Part shown: in pieces, positions 56,171 through 64,000 of the stretch | Position numbering within the stretch: the first letter of the stretch is position 1 | How the letters are laid out: each line of letters begins with the position of its first letter | From: Periplaneta americana | Taxonomy: Eukaryota; Arthropoda; Insecta; Blattodea; Blattidae | Direction: 5' to 3' | Assembly (NCBI RefSeq): GCF_040183065.1 | Contig: NC_091117.1 | Span: 110,363,001-110,427,000 of the forward strand | Length of the DNA stretch: 64,000 nucleotides | Program-made: the position numbers and the translations under genes | The notes under the pieces: model-generated | The model's database searches: none | Told to the model about the DNA's origin: nothing | The model's input: only the letters and a program-made list of their open reading frames with translations

Positions 56171-56824
56171 GTATGACTGACTTGCGGAATTTATGCCTTT
56201 ACTTGGATTTCCTTAGTTTTTATAGCAACTCTTTATGAAATCTCTCCAACAATAGATTCTTTTGATTTGAAGTCATATTTTAATTAATTTTAGACTCATA
56301 AATAATATTTCATTACGTCATGATGGGTAGGTAGTTGTGAAAGGTACAGCCCCCCCTGGTATTGCGAATATAGGGTAGAAGGTCAGATTTCTTGTATTAA
56401 TTAGAGATATTCTGATTTAAATACTATGCAACATAAGAAGAATGAATTTCCATTAATTTTATTATATTAATTGTATCATACCTAAGAGTTTTGTGATTAT
56501 TCCCAATTTTGTTATAGATTGACATTTTTGTGATACTTCAAGGTAAAGCAACAGGGGACCAAAAATATTCCGAGTCTTTTAACATGTATTTTTTTAACAT
56601 GTTCCTGGTATCCTGTTCAGATTAAATCACTGGAAAATGTTCTCGCACTAAAAAATCTGAACCACTAAATTTTATGAAAATGTCAAAATATGATGCACTT
56701 GGGGCATCTCTACATAATAATCTAAAGAAAATATATTTTGCTTTGTTCTTTATGATATCATCCTACAACTTTTCCCTGGTATTACATTTTTAATCCATAA
56801 ACTTCATATTTACACTCCACCCTA

Positions 56825-57390
56825 ATGGACATTGAGGAAGAAAGATGAAAGCAGAATAACGGCTAATGAAATCAAATGTATGAGATCTACAGCGGGATAT
56901 ACGAAATGGGATCACAAACGCAATGAAGATGTAATGGAAGAATTACAACTAGAACTGTAATTAATCACGTAAAACATTGTCGAAACAACTGCATAAATCA
57001 TCTGCATCGCATGTGTAGAGATAGAATTCCAAAAGTCATGCTCCACTATCCTCTAAACCAGGCCTGCAGAATTGTAGCTCTTCAGAGCGAATGCTTTCCT
57101 CCCCTTTCTTACCCCACCCACCTTATCTACCTGTGCGGTCACGGCGTTCTAGTTACGCTCGGCTGCATCAACATTATTCTCGGGGTAGAAGTCGATCATC
57201 CCCAATAGAAGTGCAGTGAGGCTGACGTCATAGTTCCCCTACTTGCGAGTTCTGCAGGCCTGCCCTAAACGAGAAGAGATCTCTCGGTCGTTCAAAGAAG
57301 CTCTGGATTGAAAATTCAACTGTGAGATCGCAACAGACCATGTGGCCTAACACTTGAAGGGACTAAGAAGAGGAAGAAGAAGAAGACAAA
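56825..57390 (+). pseudogene. RTE-like LINE fragment, right piece, split by a MITE
   Basis: The plus strand reads RITANEIKCMRSTAGYTKWD, HKRNEDVMEELQLEL, HRMCRDRIPKVMLHYPLN and, after the MITE, a decayed end near SFKEALD and CEIATDHVA. This is the C-terminal region (AGYTxxDHKRNExIxxEL...HxxRMxxxRIPKxxLxY) of RTE-like insect LINEs. Confidence 0.8.
57059..57262. mobile_element. 204-bp hAT-type MITE
   Basis: CAGGCCTGCAGAA at the left is mirrored as TTCTGCAGGCCTG at the right. The flanking 8-mers CTCTAAAC and CCCTAAAC differ at one position, fitting an 8-bp hAT TSD. Confidence 0.82.
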
Positions 57391-58049
57391 AACTCCTTAT
57401 AATATCACAAAATTATACCAACCCTTCCATAGTGCTACATTTTTGTTTATTTGTATTGGTTGTTTGTTATTATTGTATACATTTATTTGAGGCAAAAATG
57501 CTGGCATGTAACTTCCTGAAATCGAATAATGTACGTACAGCTCCCTAAGAAAAGAATGAGACGATAGAATATTCCTAAGTCTCAGATGTAAAACACTGCA
57601 CATGATCGGAGACCAGAGCACCGATATACAAGATAACGAATATTGAGGTACTTAAATTCAGGCTATTTGGTTTGTTACTAGCATCGTTCCGAAATTCACT
57701 TAAAAAACTACAAAAAATATGGTAATATGACGCAAATAAAGATAAATATATACATAAATCGTGTAGTTAAATCGACATTGGACCTGCATGACTAGATCGA
57801 CACTCCACACAGAAAGGAAAACTTCCGTATCATTTCAATAGCTCAGACGCTAAGACTTCTGCGTGTTGTATAGGAAATAGAGAGTTCGATTCTTAATCTA
57901 TAATATATACCAACGATTTCTTTTGTCTAAATAACGTAGAAATAGCTAAATAACGTTGAAATAGAGTTTTATAAAGTCCTGAGATTAAGTGTTAATGATC
58001 ACAGACAATATAAAATTACAAATTATAATATTATAAATGTTAGTCTAAT
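57391..58049. other. No gene recognised
   Basis: This AT-rich spacer follows the LINE fragment. Around 57,830-57,900 there is AGCTCAGACGCTAAGACTTC with GAGAGTTCGATTCTTAATC, a faint tRNA-like box A and box B pair. The rest shows nothing. Confidence 0.4.
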
Positions 58050-58064
58050 GAATGCATTTACACT

Positions 58065-58066
<2 letters not shown>

Positions 58067-58112
<46 letters not shown>
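58067..58112. repeat. (AT)n microsatellite
   Basis: About 46 bp of perfect AT repeats directly abut the 3' end of the LINE fragment. Confidence 0.95.
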
Positions 58113-58114
<2 letters not shown>

Positions 58115-59125
58115 TGGTTCCTATCCTGAGCAAGATCAAACCAGTCTCCACCATCATATCCCACCTCCCTCAAATATATTTTAATATTATCTTCCCATCA
58201 ACGTTTCGGCCTACCCAAAGGTCTTTTTCCCTTTGGCCTCCCAACTAACACTCTATATGTATTTCTGGATTCGCCCATACGTGCTACATGTCCTGCCCAT
58301 CTCAAACGTCTGGATTTAATGTTCCTAATTATGTCAGGTGAAGTATACAATGCGTGCAGCTCTGCGTTGTGTAACTTTATCCATTCTCCAGTAACTTCAT
58401 CGCTCTTAGCCGCATATATTTTCCTAAGAATATTATTCTCAAATACCCTTAATCTCTGTTCCTCTCTTCAAGTGCGAGTCCAAGTTTCACAACCATAGAG
58501 AACAACCGATAATATAACTGTTTTATAAAAATTTCTAACTTTCAGATTTTTTGACAGCAGACTAGAAGACAAAAGCTTCTCAATCGAATAATAACACGCA
58601 TTTCCCATATTTATTCTGCGTTTAATTTCCTCCCAAGTGTAATTTATATTTGTTACTGTTGCTCCAAGATATCTGAATTTTTGCCACCTCTTCGATGGAT
58701 AAATCTCCAATTTTTATAGTTCCATTTCGTACAATATTATGGTCACGAGACATAATCATATACTTTGTCTTTTCGGGATTTACTTCCAACCCTATCGCTT
58801 TACTTGCTTCAAGTAGAATTTCCGCGTTTTCCCTAATCGTTTGTGGATTTTCTCCTAACATATTCACGTCATCCGCATAGACAAGAAGCCGATGTAACCC
58901 GTTCAATTGCAAACCCTCTGTGTTATCCTGAACTTTCCTAATGGTATATTCTAGAGCGAAGTTAAAAAGTAAAGGTGATAGTGCATCTCCCTGCTTTAGC
59001 CCGCAGTGAATTGGAAAAGCATCAGATAGAAACTGGCCTATACGGACTCTGCTGTAAGTTTCACTAAGACACATTTTAATTAATCGAACTAGTTTCTTGG
59101 GAATATCAAATTCAATAAGAATATA
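58112..59125 (-). pseudogene. RTE-like reverse transcriptase fragment
   Basis: The minus strand reads [75 protein letters not shown] (catalytic YADD intact) and [20 protein letters not shown], then a frame change near 58,690. It continues with [46 protein letters not shown] and, after another change, AGHVARMGESRNTYRVL. The N-terminal half is missing. The family is abundant in cockroach genomes as I remember them. Confidence 0.92.
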
Positions 59126-59152
59126 TATATACACACACAGTGTAAATGCATA

Positions 59153-59855
59153 TATTTTAAAAACTAACAATTAGAATAAAATTAAAAATATATATATCCC
59201 TAAGCCACACAGACAAACTTTTGCGAAGGTTCATAGTCCTTAGGCCTATGTCATTTGTTGAGCAATTATTACAATATATTATTAGAAGCTTTCCCATATG
59301 TGTAAGAAGTGCACTCGCACAAAATAATTTTTGTTAAAAGTGTGGCTTTGGATTATTTAAATCTCACCCCTTCAGCTGATTTTAACTATTTTATCTACTT
59401 GCTAGCAATACTGTTTAATTTAATGTGCATTCAATTTTATTCATTTTATGATTGATTGAAGAAACACAGTTGCAGTTATTGACTAATTAGATTATTAATA
59501 CTAATTGTTAAACCAATCTGTGAAATAACCAATTGCAGTATCTTTTGCAAAATCTTGAATGTTTAAGTTGTCAATAATATTTATGTACCATGTACTATAA
59601 GGCGTTAATAGAATTTTCAATAGATTTGGGATCCTCTACTTCATAATCACTGATTTTAATTAAACAAATATTTTCTTTCTTAGAATATCTTCAAGTTTAA
59701 CTTTAATAATATTCCGAATAGCTTTAATTGGAATATCTGAATTTTGTACTTTTCTATTCAAATGTATTCTTTTTTCCTCTTTTATAACTTTGATAAAATT
59801 ACACTGTACTTTTTGAAGAACATGAGGATCATTACATTGCCACTCATTACATATA
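59153..59855. other. No gene recognised
   Basis: This 700-bp stretch is strongly AT-rich and has no credible frame, repeat or RNA gene. Confidence 0.5.
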
Positions 59856-61201
59856 CAGTAGCGTGCAAATTAATCCGAACAACGTAATTACTTACGCAAA
59901 AAATTCAAACGGGAAAAAAAAGGATCTAAGACATACCTCAGTAACCTATGTGCCTCCCTTGTTCCTAATAACAGCTCTGAGACGATTTGGCATGGATTCC
60001 ACTAATTTCCCACAAATATTCTTCATTTCTTCATCGCGAAACCATACACCAATGAGGGCAGAAATCATCTTCTCCTTTGTAGAACAATCCATATTTTGCA
60101 TTCTTCTTTTGCAAATTGACCACAAGTTCTCAATGGGGTTAATGTCGGGTGAGTTGCCTGGCCAGGGGAGTACCTGAATATTCTTCTTGTTGAAGAATTC
60201 TGTAGTTTTTCGAGACGTATGGCATGGTGCCAGGTCTTGTTGGAACACACCTCTGCCATCCGGAAATGATTTTTGCAGCTGGGGTACGATTCTGGTCTCC
60301 AATAAGTGAATATATTTGTCAGAATTCATCATTCCCTTGATAGGTATTAATGATCCAGGCCCTTCATGTGTAAAACAACCCCAAAACATTACTTTAGGGG
60401 GGTATTTGGGTGCTTGTTGGAGATGAGCTGCTGTTACTTTTTCGTATCCTTTCCGTACGTAAGAAACACGGTGGCCGTGGACCTCGAAATGAGACTCATC
60501 GGAAAAAAGTACATTCTTCCAGTCATTCACTGTCCAGTGTTTATGTAATGTTGCCCACATTAAGCGTTTTTTTGCAAATAACAGGGGTTAGTAGTTGCTT
60601 CTTAATGGGCTTACGAGCCCTTCGTCCAGCTTCCAAAAGCCTACGCCGCACTGTTGTGACGTGAATATTCGCCCCAGTGGTAGCCATTAACTCGCGGGTT
60701 AATTCGACAGCAGTTAGTCTAGGATTTAATTTACTTTTCCTGTCAATTAAATGATCATCTGCAGGTGAAATCTTTCTTTTCCGGCCACAGTGTACTTTTT
60801 TCTGGGGTGTGATGGATCCAGTCTCTCTGTATCGTTTTATGATCGAATTAACAGTAGCCAAACCGATTTGACATTCTGCAGCAATTTGCCTCTGTGTCAT
60901 AGAAGAATGCTCTGCTAATGTTATTATTTTAGACCGTTTTCGTGGAGTTGTATCCATTTTTGTGAAGACGACAGAATGTACACAGGATTGCAGTATTAAG
61001 TCTTCAACACAACTGAAATGTTCATAAGTACAAAACGACAGGCAAAATGTCACATATTATAAAAAAATAATAACGACAGACCTTCAACAATGGAATTACA
61101 CGTACTACAGATGTCAATTAAAGCGGTATGAGCAGCTGTGAGGCCAACAATGACAGAAAATGTAAAAATATGTCATGTTCGGATTAATTTGCACGCTACT
61201 G
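59856..61201 (-). mobile_element. Tc1-like transposon, perfect 26-bp TIR, TA TSD
   Basis: CAGTAGCGTGCAAATTAATC and the next six bases are mirrored exactly at the right end. TA flanks both ends (59,854-59,855 and 61,202-61,203). The 1,346-bp element carries one transposase gene broken by a single frameshift. Perfect TIRs and the near-intact gene suggest recent insertion. Confidence 0.95.
59946..60957 (-). pseudogene. Tc1 transposase (DD34E), single frameshift
   Basis: The first frame starts MDTTPRKRSKIITLAEHSSM at 60,957 and has two helix-turn-helix units (TQRQIAAECQIGLATVNSII and LTAVELTRELMATTG). The second frame has VLFSDESHFEVHGHRVSYVR, KVMFWGCFTHEGPGSLIPI, VFQQDLAPCHTSRKTTEFF and SPDINPIENLWSICKRRM, and ends NRLRAVIRNKGGT. 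The catalytic residues are the Asp of SDESHF, the Asp of QQDLAP and the Glu of NPIEN, with 34 residues between the last two. The frames join at an A7 run (plus-strand T run 60,567-60,573), where one extra base breaks CKKRLMW. Apart from that base the protein, of about 337 residues, looks complete. Confidence 0.95.
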
Positions 61202-62053
61202 TAAATTCTTCTTTTTAATACATGAGATTTTTAAGTCCCTGCGTTATCTACATGTTTTTATTTTTGAGTTTTTTCACAACATTGAGTGAAGAACATTCAC
61301 TGAAGTGGTTCTGAAATGAAGTGAAAAATAGATTACATTTACTGTTAATAACAGTAGTACCAGTATTACATACGTTTTTCCAAGATTCACTTTGCAGACA
61401 TAAATGTAAATAATCACTAGATTCTCCATTTGTGACCCTTTCTTAATTTTTAAATTAATATTTTGAAATTGCTCAGTGACATTGGAAAAACTTAGGATTT
61501 GTTTATCATCCTCAGACAAGCTATTGATTATAGATCTGTCGAAGCAATTCAGTCTAATTCAGTTTATAAAACTTTTATCAATGGTTGTAGGCCTACTACT
61601 TCTAGCTTGTAATGCTGGTTGGGAAAATTACTCTTCGACTAAGGTTTTCAGTTTCAAGGAGTGAATTTAATTTACTGTTATGGAAAAGTTCCTAGAGATA
61701 ATCTATGTTCATGTCACTACAGATCACAAATTCCACATGAATTTTCGATGTTTGGATTTGTCGTCCAACGCATAAGCGCGGACCTATTAAATGCTTATGT
61801 TAATAACCTACAATTTAGCTTTAGCAAGTGATGGCATAACTTGAGGTTTGTTTACTTAATGTAATTAGATTTAATTTGATTAGTTTCGCAACAATTGGAC
61901 TTCCAGTTATATCATGCCATTTAAATAGTTCATTTCGGGTTTATTTATTAACTCTTACTGTGCTAGATGCCATTTATTTCAATAATTCTATATCACGTTA
62001 AATAGTCATTATTTATACTAAAGTATTATCGTAATCCCTCATTTCTCATCGTT
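61202..62053. other. No gene recognised
   Basis: This AT-rich sequence lies between two Tc1/mariner-type elements. Short frames exist, but none has family resemblance. Confidence 0.5.
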
Positions 62054-62866
62054 ATGGCGAATCGACGTGACATGACACAGCGAGTTATAGCTCTAGTTGG
62101 GGCTGGATATGGGGTCAGATCTGCTGACTGTTAGGTTCATCGTTACCAAAATTCAGGGGTGGTCGAAACTCGCCCTATTCCTGGGCGTCCGCAGATTTCT
62201 TCATTGGAAGAGGATGCTTCCTTATTCGAGACAGTTCGACAGGACCCCTTTCGGATTGCTAACAAAATAAGAACAGCATCTAACTTTCACAGACTGTAAT
62301 CAACAGGTTGAGGAGTCTCGGTATTAGGACCCGGAGGGCTGCGCAAATGGAAATATTTGGGGAAACACAAGATGTCGACCGTCTTGCCTTCGCAACCAAT
62401 CGAGTGGATTTCGATTGGAGAAATGTACTCCGACTAAACAAACCATTTCTAGTGAATACGAAGGTCCTGGCCATATCTATCGTGAGGATGCTCTTCGACA
62501 AGATCAGCGCTATATGCACCGATGTGAAAGGGCGCTTTAGCATATAGTGTTGGGTGTTATACCGTAGAACGCATTGATGGACGGTATAATGCGGGAACTT
62601 ACGAGCATATTATGGAAAACATATTTCTTCCCTCCGCCCGAGAATGTTTTCCCGAAGGAACATTGCTATTCCAGCAGGATAACCATCCCGTGCACTATGC
62701 CGCACACATTGAAAAATGGTTTCAAAGGAAACCCGAGATAGAAATCATTCATCGGCCTCCGAAGTCACCTGAATTGAATGCCATCGAAAATTTATGGGCG
62801 AAATTGAGAAAGAGAAAGATAGCCACCTATCCACAATCTCGTGACATCCATGGAGAATCGACGTAG
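62054..62866 (+). pseudogene. Decayed Tc1/mariner-like transposase (DD35E-like spacing)
   Basis: The plus strand reads MANRRDMTQRVIALVGAGYG at 62,054, then VVETRPIPGRPQISSLEED, DPFRIANKIRTASNF, NRLRSLGIRTRRAAQMEIFG and ATNRVDFDWRNVL. The last frame has CFPEGTLLFQQDNHPVHYAA and IIHRPPKSPELNAIENLWAK, followed by a stop at 62,866. There are 35 residues between the Asp of QQDN and the Glu of AIEN. The first catalytic block after WRNVL is scrambled, and several frameshifts and stops are present. TIRs were not found. Confidence 0.85.
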
Positions 62867-62979
62867 AGCTGTAATATGTAGAAGCTGATGGCATGTGGAC
62901 AAAATTTAAAGTTTACAGGTCTATTTTGTTTCTTATGTGTTTGTTGGAAGAACAATACTGTAAATTGGAATTTATATAT

Positions 62980-63129
62980 TCTTATTGCGTAGTAGACATA
63001 AGACAAATTGTATTATATACTTCTTAATTTCAATTCAGGAATCCGCCCCTGAATACGAGTTCCACTCTTTCAGGGGCGAGCTAAAGTTTTCTGTTTATAT
63101 TTTATTTTATGTTACAATTATTAGAGAAA

Positions 63130-63200
<71 letters not shown>
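62980..63200 (+). mobile_element. LINE 3' end with hairpin and (AAAT)n tail
   Basis: CCGCCCCTGAATACG and TTTCAGGGGCGAGC form a short hairpin typical of LINE 3' ends in insects. An 80-bp AAAT repeat (63,124-63,200) follows as tail. The 5' limit is uncertain and no coding part remains. Confidence 0.65.
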
Positions 63201-63539
63201 ACTTCCAGTAACATTTATTTTTAGAAGACGTTCAACCTAATTGTAAGACCCAGATATTGGGCATAAATTATTCCATATTTTTCGACAAATTAGACAATAG
63301 AGGGGTTCTGAGCAAATTAATTACACCTTAATAAAAAATGTCATCTGAGATCAAACACAGATCTTTCAGTTATACAGTGGAACCGACACGCTACTGTATG
63401 AGCTACCGAGACAAGACAGTGAGACTAGTAGCATTCCAGAATATAGATCTCACAGTAGGCATTTGCCATTCGGTACAGAGAAGCCGTGTTTTTTTGTGAC
63501 CCGAATTATGTGTGAAATCGTGGCCTTAAGTGGCTGTCT
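63201..63539. other. No gene recognised
   Basis: AT-rich spacer. A weak tRNA-like pattern (GAACCGACACGCTACTGTAT with GAGCTACCGAGACAAG) near 63,382-63,417 is noted, but it is too poor to call. Confidence 0.4.
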
Positions 63540-64000
63540 TCTTCGTGATCCTTATTCTGGTCCTTGTCCTTGTTGTGATCCTTGTAACAAATCTTGTTTC
63601 ATCATCAATGTTCATGTTTCCCGTAAATTATAAAGAAATTATAACTTATGCTAAAACTTTAAAAAATAATGTGGCTCCGGGTGTTGATGGCATCACTACT
63701 AGAACACTCAAAATGATTATTGAACCTATATCGAAACCACTAACCCATGTCTTTAATGTGTGCCTATCACAAGGTGTATTTCCAACTGATCTAAAATGTG
63801 CTGTGGTAATACCTATATACAAATCTGGTGACAGAAACAATCTCAGTAACCACAGACCCATCTCACTCTTACCAAGTCTCTCTAAACTATTAGAAAAATG
63901 TATTAAAAGCAGGCTGATTGATTTCTTAGAAAAAACAGTCTATTAAGTCAAAAGCAGTTTGGCTTCCGTACTAACATGAGCAAAGACGAGGCTATTATGA
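63540..64000 (+). pseudogene. LINE reverse transcriptase fragment, runs off the window
   Basis: The plus strand reads YKEIITYAKTLKNNVAPGVD, ITTRTLKMIIEPISKPLTHV, VFPTDLKCAVVIPIYKSGD and NHRPISLLPSLSKLLEKCIK. After a one-base frame change near 63,935 it reads LLSQKQFGFRTNMSKDEAIM to the window edge. These are the opening RT blocks of a Jockey/CR1-type LINE (APGxDGI, VIPIxKxGD, NxRPISLLPxxSK, QxGFR). The catalytic centre would lie beyond the window. Upstream, 63,530-63,590 is rich in CTTGTCCTTG-type repeats. Confidence 0.88.

Larger units (their letters stand above)
51846..56824. mobile_element. hAT-like element with 8-bp TSD, containing a LINE
   Basis: ATGGACAT flanks it at 51,838-51,845 and 56,825-56,832. 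TAGGGTGGAGTG at the left is mirrored as CACTCCACCCTA at the right. The LINE frame of the flanks is restored when it is removed. A minus-strand protein remnant at 55,890-56,170 is probably its own gene. A plus-strand LINE occupies most of it. Confidence 0.85.
58050..59152 (-). mobile_element. RTE-like LINE fragment between inverted repeats
   Basis: The LINE fragment (58,112-59,125) is flanked on the left by ATGCATTTACACTATACA plus (AT)n and on the right by (TA)n, ACACACAC and AGTGTAAATGCAT. The flanks are inverted copies of each other. No transposase is present. The inverted flanks could come from a small palindromic element or from microsatellite-driven inversion. Confidence 0.6.

Overview
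This is repeat-rich insect nuclear DNA. I see no intact host protein gene, no rRNA, no CRISPR array and no bacterial operon. Almost every coding signal belongs to a transposable element, and nearly all are broken. The mix of tRNA-headed SINEs, (TGTA)n-tailed LINEs, piggyBac, hAT, Tc1/mariner and several unclassified DNA transposons fits a large hemimetabolous genome. An RTE-type reverse transcriptase at 58.1-59.1 kb (motif [14 protein letters not shown]) is one I associate from memory with cockroaches such as Periplaneta. The species call is inference.

Layout. 0.7-2.3 kb: a decayed LINE whose RNase H is split by a 184-bp insert with a 10-bp target-site duplication (TSD). 3.5-6 kb: a minus-strand DDE endonuclease pseudogene with five recognisable exons and GT-AG introns. 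7.4-8.6 kb: a first decayed copy of the DFSENYSF transposase-like family. 10.6-13 kb: an orphan ORF, a SINE and a decayed CGGQxRN-type (DUF7869-like) gene. 13.1-23 kb: two minus-strand LINEs of one clade. The second is split by a SINE, a piggyBac, a MITE, a DUF4817-type element and a plus-strand LINE. 23-28.6 kb: transposon-end fragments and a two-ORF I/Jockey-like LINE. 28.6-32 kb: a complete-looking DNA transposon (17-bp perfect terminal inverted repeats (TIRs), 4-bp TSD) carrying the second DFSENYSF copy, inside a LINE fragment.

32-37.5 kb: a Tc1-like element interrupted by a 3.2-kb transposon that itself holds two SINEs. 37.5-40.1 kb: a hAT inside a hAT-like element plus a SINE. 41.6-44.8 kb: head-to-tail and inverted SINE units around a 2.1-kb DNA transposon. 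45.1-48.7 kb: a GAG-ended DNA transposon with a DUF7869-like gene and a 152-bp tandem array made from its last exon. 49.3-50.8 kb: a Tc1 element. 51.7-57.4 kb: an RTE-like LINE split by a 5-kb hAT-like element, which contains a nearly readable CR1/Jockey-like LINE. 58-64 kb: an RTE LINE between inverted repeats, a Tc1 element one frameshift from intact, a second mariner relic and LINE fragments.

The most interesting theme is a set of poorly classified DNA transposons. Elements at 29,212-31,933, 18,470-18,744 and 45,080-48,729 all start 5'-GAG and carry AT-rich 4-bp TSDs. The two that encode proteins share an SDG...Q.N motif that could mark a DDE-type catalytic aspartate. This resembles what I remember of the Sola superfamily and needs a database check.
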